Below, piece after piece: positions 33,054-41,479 of a DNA stretch of 64,000 bases. The notes under the pieces were generated by a model. The model was not told where the DNA came from. It did no database searches and was given only the letters and a program-made list of their open reading frames with translations. Each line of letters starts with the position of its first letter. Position 1 is the stretch's first letter. The DNA is taken from NCBI RefSeq assembly GCF_027568515.1, contig NZ_JANKZF010000016.1:1-64000 (forward strand), in the 5' to 3' direction. This stretch comes from Arthrobacter sp. HY1533. GTDB taxonomy: Bacteria; Actinomycetota; Actinomycetes; Actinomycetales; Micrococcaceae. The translations under genes and the position numbers were made by a program.

Positions 33054-35186
33054 TCAACGCACCACGATGGTGATCTCCCGGCTTGACCGGTCCACCGTGA
33101 CCCGGTCCCCTCCGGGTTCCCCGGCGACTGCCCCGGCCAGCCCCGGCCCGGCGCTGGCGGTGTCGGGGGTGGCAGGCGTTCCGCCGGATCCGCTTCCCTC
33201 AACCGTGCCACCGTTGGCGCTGAGCCCCTGGCTTTCGTCCAGCACCCCCGCGCCGGCGTCGGCTTCCATGGACCCCAGGGCGAAGGCCGGAGCGCTGGGG
33301 CGCCAGAACGTGTAGTCCCAGTTCGCCGACCAGTTGTACGACCAGCTGTTCTGGTTCCCGTTGGCCCGCAGCAGCAGGTTCGCGAAACGGACGTCGTGGC
33401 CGCTGCGGGCCAGCATGACCGGCCCCGGCGTGCCCCGGAAGGAGAACTCATCCAGCACGGTTCCGTTTGCTGCGTGGGAGCGGAACGAAAGCCCGTTCAG
33501 CCGCACCGTGTTGATGCCCGGGTTGAACATCCTGACCTGGACCCTCAGGAACGTCTCGCGGCCTGCCCCGAGGAAGACCGGCACCACCTGGATGTCGTAC
33601 CAGATCTTTGATGCCGCCTCCAGTGCGGCCCGGGCGTCGATCCGGCCGAAGCCGAACTGCTGGTCCCGGCCCGCTGCCCCCAGGTCCCGCGCGGTGAGCT
33701 TGATGATGTCCTCCACCTCCCACGAGCGCAGCTCCGGATCGACCGCCAGGGTCAGGGCCATGAGGCCTGCCACGTGCGGCGTTGCCGAGGACGTGCCGTT
33801 GAACGTGCCCACGTAGTTGCCCGAGGTGTACCCGCCGGCGCCCATCATGTCGGTGGTCGGGATCTTGACCCCGGGCGCCACAACGTCCACCTCGGGACCG
33901 TAGTTGGAACCCCACCAGGTCTCGCCGTCCAGGCTGGTCATGCTCTTGCGCTGGTCCCACTGGTTGCTTGCTCCCACGGCCAGAAACCCGCGAATCACTG
34001 GGGACAACCTTGCCGGGTAGCCAACACCGAGGATGTCGCCGTTGCCGGTGGCGGCCGCGATGGGGGTGCCACGCCCGCCGCGTCCGTTGGTCTGGGCGTA
34101 CACAAACGCATTCGTGACCACTGTGCTGGCGCCGCTGCCCCAGGAGTTGGACAGCACGTCAGCCCCCAGGTCGACGGCGCGGCGGACCCCGGCGGCGATG
34201 ACGGCATCCGTCGTGGACCAGAAGCCCCCGCCGATACCGTAGGCAATGCGGACGTGGCGCACCCGGCTGTTGGGTGCAACGCCGGCGATGCCCCTGCCGT
34301 TGCCGGCCGTGCCCACAGCGATTCCGGCACAGGCCACCCCGTGGCCGTCGGCCGGGTTCGGGGTGGGGTCGGAATCGTTGAACCGGGCATCAAAGCCGGG
34401 TGCCTGGACGTAGTCCTCGTGGGCGTTTCCGCCCTCGTCGATGATGGCCACCGTGATGGCCGAGCTACCGCGGGAAATGTCCCACGCCTCGGGGCAGCGG
34501 ATCTTGGCGATGCCCCACTGGCTGGACAGCAGCGGGTCGTTCGGGGTGAAGGCGGGGCCGGCGTCCCCCAACGCCTCCGGCCGGGCCGCCCCTTCAAGGG
34601 TTGCGGTCAACCTGGGTGAGAGACGGACGAAGTTCGGGACGGCGTAGTCGATCCCGTCCAGCTCGTGCAGCTCGTTGGCGAGTGCCACGGCGGAATCCGC
34701 CCGTCCCGCCGTCATGACCAGGACGGCTCCGGGCTCCGGGTAGTCGGCCTGGATGGTTTCGAGCCGGTACTTCTTCAGGACCCGTGCCATGGTGGCCGCA
34801 TCGCCGCCGAACTTGACGATCAACTCGCCGTTGTCGATGAGCGCGGTTGGCGTTCCGCCGTTTGCCGCTTCGGCCCCGTCACCGGGTTCGTAGACGTCGG
34901 GCCCCGGGGCGGCATCGTCTGCCAGAGCGGCCTGCGCAGCCATGATGCCGGGGGCAGCCCCGGGCACGCCGGCGCCGGCGACCTTGAAGACCACCAGGTC
35001 CTGGTCGGTCACGCGGAAGATTTCAACGGGCTGCTGGGGGTCGGCGGACAGGGCAGCGGCGCCCTGGACCATCGAGTCGGCATCCTGCGGCGTCGCCCGG
35101 ACGGCGACGAAGTGGCTCGAGGGGGCCAGGGGGACCCGCTCGCCATCGGCATAGTAGTAGGCCGTGGATCCAGTCTTGTCCGACAT
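33054..35186 (-). CDS. Intracellular S8 (subtilisin-like) peptidase B of the sigma/CHAT module
   Basis: A 710-residue S8 protease. It shows Asp250 (VAIIDEGG), His282 (GHGVACAGI), Asn382 (AATGNGD) and Ser466 (NGTSSATPHVAG), so the triad and oxyanion Asn are intact. No signal peptide or membrane segment is present, so it probably acts in the cytoplasm. Residues 1-215 form a prodomain-like region (ELIVKFGGDAATMARVLKKY); a beta-rich C-terminal part (about 530-650) and a Gly/Pro/Ser tail follow the catalytic domain. AAGGAG precedes ATG 35186. It is preceded by the same promoter-like element as the first peptidase gene, 54-82 bases upstream. The CHAT gene ends 114 bases before it. Confidence 0.92.
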   Translation of the reverse strand: MSDKTGSTAYYYADGERVPLAPSSHFVAVRATPQDADSMVQGAAALSADPQQPVEIFRVTDQDLVVFKVAGAGVPGAAPGIMAAQAALADDAAPGPDVYEPGDGAEAANGGTPTALIDNGELIVKFGGDAATMARVLKKYRLETIQADYPEPGAVLVMTAGRADSAVALANELHELDGIDYAVPNFVRLSPRLTATLEGAARPEALGDAGPAFTPNDPLLSSQWGIAKIRCPEAWDISRGSSAITVAIIDEGGNAHEDYVQAPGFDARFNDSDPTPNPADGHGVACAGIAVGTAGNGRGIAGVAPNSRVRHVRIAYGIGGGFWSTTDAVIAAGVRRAVDLGADVLSNSWGSGASTVVTNAFVYAQTNGRGGRGTPIAAATGNGDILGVGYPARLSPVIRGFLAVGASNQWDQRKSMTSLDGETWWGSNYGPEVDVVAPGVKIPTTDMMGAGGYTSGNYVGTFNGTSSATPHVAGLMALTLAVDPELRSWEVEDIIKLTARDLGAAGRDQQFGFGRIDARAALEAASKIWYDIQVVPVFLGAGRETFLRVQVRMFNPGINTVRLNGLSFRSHAANGTVLDEFSFRGTPGPVMLARSGHDVRFANLLLRANGNQNSWSYNWSANWDYTFWRPSAPAFALGSMEADAGAGVLDESQGLSANGGTVEGSGSGGTPATPDTASAGPGLAGAVAGEPGGDRVTVDRSSREITIVVR

Positions 35187-35239
35187 TGTGCTGCTCCTTC
35201 AAGGGGAGCAAGTGCACCGCGTCTTTGCGTTGCACCCAC

Positions 35240-35268
35240 TAGGAGCAGGGCCGGATCCGGTTGATACA
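35240..35268 (-). promoter_or_regulatory. Promoter-like element TGTATCA-N16-CTCCTA (copy 2)
   Basis: Read on the minus strand: TGTATCA (35268-35262), 16 bases, CTCCTA (35245-35240), then the peptidase B start about 54 bases later. It is identical in both blocks and in spacing to the element before peptidase A. The most likely reading is a recognition site for the ECF-like sigma factor encoded in the module. Confidence 0.6.
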
Positions 35269-35300
35269 CAGGCTGGCAAGAAAATTTTGCCGGACGCCGC

Positions 35301-37787
35301 TCAGGCCCGCCCCGGGGCCCGCCAGGGGGAACCGAACCAGGTGAAGCTGGCGTCGAGCACGCCGTCGCACGCGTCCGCCAGTGCTGCAGGACCGTCCTGC
35401 CCCAGGGCCAGGCGCCGGTGCATCTCGCCCATGACTCGGCACGCGGCGGCGTCGGGGACGTCGGTCAGGGGCGCCACAACGGCCCGCACGCCCATGGCCA
35501 ACAGGCTGGCGGCAAGCCCCAGGGCTTCATCGCCTGGGCGGAGCCGGCCCCGCCCGGCACTGCAGGCCGACAGCACCACCAGCGACGCCCGGATGTTGAC
35601 ATGTTCCAGTTCGTGGGCAAAAAGCGAGCCGCCGTGCAACCGCAGCGAGGAAAACAGCGGACTGTCCTCACGGTGCCTGCCATGGGCGGCAATGTGCACA
35701 ACGTCGTACGTGGCCAGGGCCTGCACAATGTGCCCCGAATCGGCAGTCACGGTGTGCGCACCCTCCCAGTGGCTTGCCACGCCGGCGCACTCCTCCCCTG
35801 CCAGGGCCAGGCCCGGCCCGGCCGCCACGGCCACCCGGGGAACCCTGTCCAGGACCATGGCGCCGTCGTGCCAGGAACGCACCGAGCGGCTGACCACCAC
35901 GCCTCGTCCCCGCAGGCCCGGCAACATGCCCCATGGCAGCCGGGCCAGCCCGCCGCTGGGCACCACAAGGAGCGGTCCCTGGCCGGGGTTGCCGGGCAGA
36001 AGCACCTTCCCGAGCCGGTCCAGGGATTCAGTGAGCGAGGACAGCACCACGGCGGACAGCGGGCCGGGAGGCGCCTGTCCGCCGGCCTGGGCATCGGCCA
36101 CCGCCCGGTCCAGCAGGTCATCGATGTCCCGCCGGCCGCCAAGGTGCAGCAGCTGCGCGGGAAGCCCGGGCTCGATCCGCACGGCGTGCAGCGAATCGCC
36201 GGCCCAAAAGTAGGCCATGACGCCGGTGTTCCCCAGCCAGTTCCGGGCCAGGCGCTGCGCGGGGACTGGCCGCCCCTGCGGCTGGCCTGCCCAGTAGCGC
36301 TCACGCAGTTGCCGCTCAATGAGGCCAATGGCCTGCCGCAGTGCCCTGCCCTCCGGGGCCGTGGCCGTCCTCAGTTCCTCATTGTGCTGGCGCAGGCTGG
36401 ACCACAGGCCGGCCAGTTCCGCGTTGGCAGGTGGCACCACCGACGGCTGCCCCTGCAGGGCCGCCCGCCAGCGTTCGGTGGCCAGCAGTGCGGCCCAGCC
36501 GTTTCCCCCGGCCGCCACCCGTTCAAGGTCCAGCCTGATGAGCGGGCTCAAGTGGAGGGCGACGGCGGTCCGCACGTCCAGGCTGGCCGCGCCGGCCCGG
36601 GCGGTGGATGTGTCCGCGGCGGCCTCGCGCAGCAGCCTGTTCCGGCCGGCCGGGCCGCCGGGCAGGGACAGCTGCGCCGAGATGCCCAGAATCCGGGTGG
36701 AAAGGTAGGGGGAATTCCGCAGCCGCCTCAGTGCGCCTTGCGTTTCCGAACCCACGGGCCCGCCGCCGCCGGCCCAGGCCAGGACTTGCACCGCGGCGGC
36801 CCTGTCGGCCAGCCAGCTGCGGCCGGCCGCCCGTGCCCGGGCCGCCAGCTCCCCCGCCTCGCCGGCCAGTCCGGCGTCGCCCGAAACGACCGCCGGCAGC
36901 CTGGCCTCAAGGGCAACGAGCCCGGCTTCCTGCGACCGGGCCTCCTCACCCCTCCCCGTCGCATCCAATGCCACGCCCTGGGCCATGCCTGCGCCTTGGC
37001 CTGCCCGGCCGGCGAGCATGGAGCAGCGGGCCTGGTCGAGCCGGGCCTCGGCCCATTCCTGGACCAGTCCCGCCGTGCGCAGGCCGTCCACGGCCTGCGC
37101 CAGCAGCCCTGCCGCCTCCTCCAGCAGCCCGGCTTCCATGAGGACCCGTGCCCGGTCGTGCCAAGCCACGGAGCGCTCAACCTCGACATCGAGCTGGTCC
37201 GCCGCCGCCATGTCCCGCAGCGCGGCAGGCAGGTCACCCCTGAGATATTCGACGAAGCCACGGTTGTGAAGGGCCATGAACCGGTACTGGGGCAGCCCGG
37301 TGGCCAGCTCGGCAGCCTCCTGGAGGTCGGCGGCGGCCTCGTCCAGGGAGCTGGTCCTGGACGCAATGGTCCCCTTGTTGATCAGCAGCCGCACGCGGTC
37401 GTCCAGGGGCAGGACGGAGGAGAGCGCGGCTGCCTTGCGCAGTCGCCCCAGTGCGGTGTCAAATTCTCCCGCCCGGGCCAACAGGACTCCGGCCTGCAGC
37501 TGGGCCAGGGCACGGATGTGCTCATTTTCCGGGGCGTCCGCCTCCGCGAGCACGCCGTCGATTTCCGCCAGGGCGGCGGGCAGGCCTTGTTCGTCGCAGC
37601 TCAGCCAGGATCCCGTCAGGCGGATGCGAAGCGCCAGCCCCGCGGCGTCGGGGCCTTTGCATCCGGCCAGGAGGTTCCGGGCCGTGTCCAGGTGTTGCCG
37701 GACCCCGGCAAGGTCGTATCTGGCGACGGCGGCGCGCGCTTGCCGGTAGGCCGCGTCGGCGGCCGAAAGCGTGCTGGGGCCCTGCAT
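35301..37787 (-). CDS. TPR-like repeat and CHAT (caspase-like) peptidase protein
   Basis: An 828-residue two-part protein. Residues about 1-330 are Ala/Leu-rich helical hairpins with TPR-like spacing (AGVLLARAGEFDTALGRLRK, LQEAAELATGLPQYR, EAAGLLAQAVDGLRTAGL). The C-terminal CHAT domain (about 560-828) belongs to the caspase/separase clan of Cys proteases and has the catalytic dyad His702 (VVHIAAHGRH) and Cys742 (VVLSACSAG), both intact, then EALGLAASLLAMGVRAVVAPL typical of the fold. No signal peptide. The TPR part should sense or bind a partner. It starts one base after the stop of the 157-residue protein, so the two are made together. Confidence 0.9.
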   Translation of the reverse strand: MQGPSTLSAADAAYRQARAAVARYDLAGVRQHLDTARNLLAGCKGPDAAGLALRIRLTGSWLSCDEQGLPAALAEIDGVLAEADAPENEHIRALAQLQAGVLLARAGEFDTALGRLRKAAALSSVLPLDDRVRLLINKGTIASRTSSLDEAAADLQEAAELATGLPQYRFMALHNRGFVEYLRGDLPAALRDMAAADQLDVEVERSVAWHDRARVLMEAGLLEEAAGLLAQAVDGLRTAGLVQEWAEARLDQARCSMLAGRAGQGAGMAQGVALDATGRGEEARSQEAGLVALEARLPAVVSGDAGLAGEAGELAARARAAGRSWLADRAAAVQVLAWAGGGGPVGSETQGALRRLRNSPYLSTRILGISAQLSLPGGPAGRNRLLREAAADTSTARAGAASLDVRTAVALHLSPLIRLDLERVAAGGNGWAALLATERWRAALQGQPSVVPPANAELAGLWSSLRQHNEELRTATAPEGRALRQAIGLIERQLRERYWAGQPQGRPVPAQRLARNWLGNTGVMAYFWAGDSLHAVRIEPGLPAQLLHLGGRRDIDDLLDRAVADAQAGGQAPPGPLSAVVLSSLTESLDRLGKVLLPGNPGQGPLLVVPSGGLARLPWGMLPGLRGRGVVVSRSVRSWHDGAMVLDRVPRVAVAAGPGLALAGEECAGVASHWEGAHTVTADSGHIVQALATYDVVHIAAHGRHREDSPLFSSLRLHGGSLFAHELEHVNIRASLVVLSACSAGRGRLRPGDEALGLAASLLAMGVRAVVAPLTDVPDAAACRVMGEMHRRLALGQDGPAALADACDGVLDASFTWFGSPWRAPGRA

Positions 37788-37788
37788 G

Positions 37789-38262
37789 CTAGAACTCGAT
37801 CACCGGCGTCATGATGGGCCGGTCCCCGGGGTCGGCCGGGCGGAGCAGGAAGCGCAGCGGACCCCGGGCGACCGCACGCCAGAGCAGCCGGCCGTGGGCG
37901 TCCGAGGTGCTCCACAGCGCCGTTGTTCCGGCCAGCACGGCCACGGCGATGCCGCCGCCGGTCACCCATCCGTCAATTCTCAGGCTGCCGTCGTCCTCCT
38001 CGCTGGTCCTGACCATGAGTTGCAGGGCCGAACTGGTGAACGTCACCGTGTTGGTCGCTTCGGTTTCCGCAGAACGCAGCGCCGGCATGCCTTCCTCCGT
38101 CAGGGTCGCAATTTCGGCGTCGAGGGCCTCCAACGACAGTGCGAAGAGAACGTCACCGTCCAGGGACGACGGCGGCGGGTCCACGGCGTCGTAGAGCGCG
38201 GCAATGCCTTCCAGCAGTTCCGCGTCGAGTGCGTCCATGGGTAGGTCTGGTGAGTTGCTCAC
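37789..38262 (-). CDS. Unrecognised 157-residue protein between sigma factor and CHAT
   Basis: I do not recognise this family. Visible: an acidic, helical N-terminal half (ALDAELLEGIAALYDAVDPP, DVLFALSLEALDAEIATL) and a C-terminal half predicted to be beta strands (SLRIDGWVTGGGIAVAVLAG, GPLRFLLRP), ending TPVIEF. It has no membrane helix or signal peptide. GTG 38262 overlaps the sigma stop (GTGA), and CHAT starts one base after it. Position between a sigma factor and a protease suggests an anti-sigma-like or adaptor role, possibly a CHAT substrate, but there is no direct evidence. Confidence 0.75.
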   Translation of the reverse strand: MSNSPDLPMDALDAELLEGIAALYDAVDPPPSSLDGDVLFALSLEALDAEIATLTEEGMPALRSAETEATNTVTFTSSALQLMVRTSEEDDGSLRIDGWVTGGGIAVAVLAGTTALWSTSDAHGRLLWRAVARGPLRFLLRPADPGDRPIMTPVIEF

Positions 38263-38840
38263 GGCATGCTCCAGCTCGGATCGGAGGAAAGGGCACTGCG
38301 CAGGGCAGCCAGGCAGCGCCCCCGGGTTGGGCCGATCGAGCCCACGGGGATTCCCAGCGACTCGGAGAGGGCCGCATAGTCCGGCGGCCCGCCACGGCTG
38401 ACCACCCGCAGGATTGCCTGGCAGCGCGGGCTGAGCCGGGAGATGTGGTTCCACAGCGTGCTTTGTGATTCGGCCGCCAGCACGGCCGTCTCTGGCCCCG
38501 GGGCGGGGTCCTGCGCGCCGGCAAGGGCCTCGGGTTCCTGTGCCGGGTCATTCTTCCTGCGTTCGCCGGCCACGCGCCATGCCTCGCGGCGGACGGTTGT
38601 CCCGAGCCAGGCCAGCACGGCCTGGGGATCACGGATTGCCCCGGCGTTGCCAACCAGCTTCAGCCAGGCCAGTTGGATCACGTCTTCGGCATCAACTTGT
38701 TCCAGCCCGCAGCCCCGGGCAAGGTGCCACAGCGTGGGGTTGAGCAGCCGCACCATCGGCTCGATGCGGCTCCTGTCCCCGCCCTGGAACTGCCTGAACA
38801 ACTCCGCCGCTTCCCCCACGAGGCCGGATTGCCCGGTCAT
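38259..38840 (-). CDS. ECF-like sigma-70 family factor
   Basis: A 193-residue regulator with region 2 (about 8-85: MVRLLNPTLWHLARGCGLEQ, DAEDVIQLAWLKLVGN, a sigma2 -10 recognition helix pattern) and region 4 (about 135-190: WNHISRLSPRCQAILRVV and a helix-turn-helix YAALSESLGIPVGSIGPTRGRCL). No region 3 or 1.1, so it is ECF-like. ATG 38840 overlaps the peptidase A stop (ATGA). Its likely targets are the two identical promoter-like elements at 40.4 and 35.25 kb. An N-terminal extension of 47 residues in the same frame is encoded inside peptidase A and was rejected. Confidence 0.88.
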   Translation of the reverse strand: MTGQSGLVGEAAELFRQFQGGDRSRIEPMVRLLNPTLWHLARGCGLEQVDAEDVIQLAWLKLVGNAGAIRDPQAVLAWLGTTVRREAWRVAGERRKNDPAQEPEALAGAQDPAPGPETAVLAAESQSTLWNHISRLSPRCQAILRVVSRGGPPDYAALSESLGIPVGSIGPTRGRCLAALRSALSSDPSWSMP

Positions 38841-40351
38841 GGCCGCTTCCACCCCAAGACTTCGCCGCAGGCGTTCCATGCCCTGTCCAGCCGGGCCGAA
38901 AGAAGCGGGTCCGTGGAGTCCACAAGGTGCTGGGCCAGTTCCGCCGCGAGGACGGGAGCGGCAAATGAGGTGCCGCTCCACACCCCAAACCCGCCGCTGA
39001 AATCGTCCGGATCAATGGTTGCGCGACGGATGCCGGCTCCGGGGAGCGCGGCAATCATCTGCCGGTCCCCGCTCAGGCGCGGCGGCATGGTGGAGACCAG
39101 GGCGGCTCCGGGCCGGTGGCAGCTGACCCACGCCCCCGCATTGCTGAAATAGGCCACCGTCCCGTCAGGGTTCAGGGCGCCCACGGCCGCCAGGGGCAAT
39201 TGACCCGGCGCCGTCGGCTGGCCGGCGAAGGCGGCCGGGTACATGGGTGCCGTGGTTGAGTTGTTGCCGGCCGCCGCGACCACCAGGACCCCGGCCTTGC
39301 CGAACTCGCCGAGCAGTTCATTCAGCGGCGCATCTGCCAGCTGGTCCTGGGGCTGCTCGTGGTAGTAGCCCAGGGACAGGCTGAGCACGTCGATGAGTGA
39401 ATCCGTGTCGCCCTCTTCCAGCGCGCCTTGCTGCCGGGCCAGGAGGGAATTGAGTGTCGCGATGAGGCAGGATTCGGACACGACGCCGTCGTCGGCCATG
39501 ACCGGGATGCCCAGGATGACGGCGGTGGGGCAGATTTGCCGGATGATGCCTGCGATGAAGGTGCCGTGCCCGGCGAGGGGAAGAAGCGTGCCGTCCAGCG
39601 GGTTGCGCACCGGTTCCGGGGCCGTGGACCCCGGGACAGTGCCGTGCCGGCCCAGCAGCTGGCCGCCGGCAAAAACGCTTGCGGTTGCCTGGGCCGGGTC
39701 ACGGAACCACGGGTGGTCTTCCAAGCCGGTGTCCGGGACCACCACAACAGGGGGCCGTTGCCCGCGCTTGGCGGCCGCTGCAGGATCCGGCAGGACCACT
39801 GACACAGGCGACCGCCCTCCCATGCCCGGGTTTGCATAGCTGGTGGCGGGTGCGCCAACGCCGGCGTAATAGGGCACCCCTGCGTAGTACGGAACGCCCG
39901 CGTAGTAGGGAACGCCCTGGTAGTCGGGCCCGGATCCCGGCGGAGGCTGTGCCGCGGCCATCGCATGGTCCAGCCAGACGCCGTCGGCCACGCCCGCCGC
40001 CCTGAGGTGTTCGAGCAGCCGCCACGCATCGACGTCGCCCGCCTTGCCGTGGAGGACCAGCCGGCTGATGGAGGAGGTGGTCTCCCCGGACGGCCTCTCC
40101 TTCACGCCCCGGACGCCGAGTGGCATGGATTCAACGCCAATGCCCAGCTTGGCAGCGGCCTCGCCAATGGATTTGATCCGTTCCGCAGCGTCCCGTTCGG
40201 GCACCGACAGCAGCAAGGCATCGGCCACGTACAGCGTGCTGCGGCCTGCTGGCGTGGTGACCATGCGGAATTTCCACGCCATGGCGGCTTGCGGGTCCAT
40301 GTGCAGCACCGGATTGTCAGGCACCTGCACTGCTTCACTCGTATCGCTCAT
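38837..40351 (-). CDS. Intracellular S8 (subtilisin-like) peptidase A, first gene of the sigma/CHAT module
   Basis: A 504-residue S8 protease. Catalytic Asp207 (VVVVPDTG), His262 (GHGTFIAGI), Asn363 (AAAGNNST) and Ser462 (WSGTSFAAPVLAA) are intact. It lacks a signal peptide. Residues about 1-140 hold an N-terminal domain (SETTSSIS), followed by a three-fold repeat of a GVPYYA unit (about 146-165), perhaps a flexible hinge or processing site. GGAGAGG precedes ATG 40351. The shared promoter-like element lies 32-60 bases upstream. As the first gene of an operon with the sigma factor, the unknown protein and CHAT, it is probably produced at the same level as its own regulator. Confidence 0.92.
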   Translation of the reverse strand: MSDTSEAVQVPDNPVLHMDPQAAMAWKFRMVTTPAGRSTLYVADALLLSVPERDAAERIKSIGEAAAKLGIGVESMPLGVRGVKERPSGETTSSISRLVLHGKAGDVDAWRLLEHLRAAGVADGVWLDHAMAAAQPPPGSGPDYQGVPYYAGVPYYAGVPYYAGVGAPATSYANPGMGGRSPVSVVLPDPAAAAKRGQRPPVVVVPDTGLEDHPWFRDPAQATASVFAGGQLLGRHGTVPGSTAPEPVRNPLDGTLLPLAGHGTFIAGIIRQICPTAVILGIPVMADDGVVSESCLIATLNSLLARQQGALEEGDTDSLIDVLSLSLGYYHEQPQDQLADAPLNELLGEFGKAGVLVVAAAGNNSTTAPMYPAAFAGQPTAPGQLPLAAVGALNPDGTVAYFSNAGAWVSCHRPGAALVSTMPPRLSGDRQMIAALPGAGIRRATIDPDDFSGGFGVWSGTSFAAPVLAAELAQHLVDSTDPLLSARLDRAWNACGEVLGWKRP

Positions 40352-40382
40352 GATGGTCCTCTCCAGGGTGGCTCATGCGAGT

Positions 40383-40411
40383 TAGGAGGGCACCGGGCGC
40401 GTCCTGATACA
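40383..40411 (-). promoter_or_regulatory. Promoter-like element TGTATCA-N16-CTCCTA (copy 1)
   Basis: Read on the minus strand: TGTATCA (40411-40405), 16 bases, CTCCTA (40388-40383), then a start codon 32 bases later. It matches copy 2 exactly in blocks and spacing, although the spacers differ. It probably drives peptidase A, sigma factor, unknown protein and CHAT as one transcript. Confidence 0.6.
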
Positions 40412-40480
40412 TGTCAGCGCACTGTCCATCCGCCATGCGGCCATGATCCCACGTGCGCGTCACGATTACACGCGCCAGTT

Positions 40481-40516
40481 GCCGCATGCCGGCGCCCGTG
40501 GGACGCCGGCAGCGGC
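40481..40516 (-). terminator. Hairpin after the PfkB gene
   Basis: Arms TGCCGGCG (40487-40494) and CGCCGGCA (40504-40511) extend by GCCGC/GCGGC with a one-base bulge, giving about 13 pairs. It lies directly at the PfkB stop codon (40517) and ends the GntR-controlled operon. Confidence 0.55.
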
Positions 40517-41479
40517 CTACCCTGCCAACTGCTGTGTGCCAGCCATCCGGCCTGCATGGTATTCCTCGATCATGCTCCTGCTGGCGACCCCGCCCCGGGG
40601 CCCCTGGATGGTGACGGCCCGTGATGCCGCGGCCACGGCAAATGCCACGGCGTCCGCCAGGGCCTCCCCATCGGACAGAGCATGGACCAGGGCACCGCCG
40701 AAGGTGTCGCCTGCGCCCGTGACGTCAACCACGGGCACCTGGTGGCCGGGCACGTGCTGCACAGTCTTGCCGTCGTAGATTTCGGCCCCTTCGGCCGACA
40801 ACGTCCGCACCACGGCCCTGACGCCATGGCTGAGGATCCACTCGTTGACTGCCTGGGCGTCCTGTCCACCGAAGGAGTGGCCGAATCCGATCTTGTTCAT
40901 GATGACCACCTCCGCGTCGCGCAGGAGTTCGCCGTCGACCATGCTGAAACCATCAACGTCCAGGTCAAAGATGGCGCGCCGGCCATGGGACCTCAACTCG
41001 GCCAGGACGTCCGCACCGGCCCGCGCCCCGTCGCTGAGGCGCTTGGCCCGCGCAAGCGTGGTGTAGAGGTAGCCGGGTGACTTTAGTGCCTCCATCGTCG
41101 CTGGTCCCAGAAGCATGGGTGCCTGCCCCGTTTCCGCATAGAGAACCACGTGTTCGCCACCGACCAGGAAGATCAGGTTGAGCGGGTCGGGCACGGTCTC
41201 ATCGTGCAACATGTGGGAGGTGCCAACACCGTGAGCGGCCAGGTCATGGCACATGCGTTCCGTCAGGGCGCCCGTGTTGAGCAGGGAGATGAACTCGGTG
41301 GCACCGCCCAGGCCGGCGTGCACGGCGGCGGCGTTGGCAATCATCCCGCCCACGTAGCTGGCGGAGGCCTCCATGCCTGCCTTGTCAGCCACGCCCGGCC
41401 ACCGTTCCACGGTGAAGTACTTGTCCAGCCCGACGTCGCCAACGAAGAATGCGGTTCCCGCAGCTCCCCGCTCAGCCAC
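40517..41479 (-). CDS. PfkB family carbohydrate (or nucleoside) kinase
   Basis: A 320-residue ribokinase-superfamily kinase that phosphorylates a sugar or nucleoside with ATP. N-terminal FVGDVGLDKYFTVERWPGVADKA contains the substrate-side Gly/Asp motif; the C-terminal PfkB signature is VTGAGDTFGGALVHAL, with the catalytic Asp. IFDLDVDGFS is an uncommon insertion. GTG 41479 overlaps the upstream stop by 8 bases. It is the last gene of the operon; the substrate is unknown and may be the sugar part released from an imported glycoside. Confidence 0.9.
   Translation of the reverse strand: MAERGAAGTAFFVGDVGLDKYFTVERWPGVADKAGMEASASYVGGMIANAAAVHAGLGGATEFISLLNTGALTERMCHDLAAHGVGTSHMLHDETVPDPLNLIFLVGGEHVVLYAETGQAPMLLGPATMEALKSPGYLYTTLARAKRLSDGARAGADVLAELRSHGRRAIFDLDVDGFSMVDGELLRDAEVVIMNKIGFGHSFGGQDAQAVNEWILSHGVRAVVRTLSAEGAEIYDGKTVQHVPGHQVPVVDVTGAGDTFGGALVHALSDGEALADAVAFAVAAASRAVTIQGPRGGVASRSMIEEYHAGRMAGTQQLAG

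Noticed and set aside
33054-40351. Secreted subtilases
   Set aside because: Neither peptidase has a signal peptide or transmembrane segment at its N-terminus, so I treat both as intracellular.
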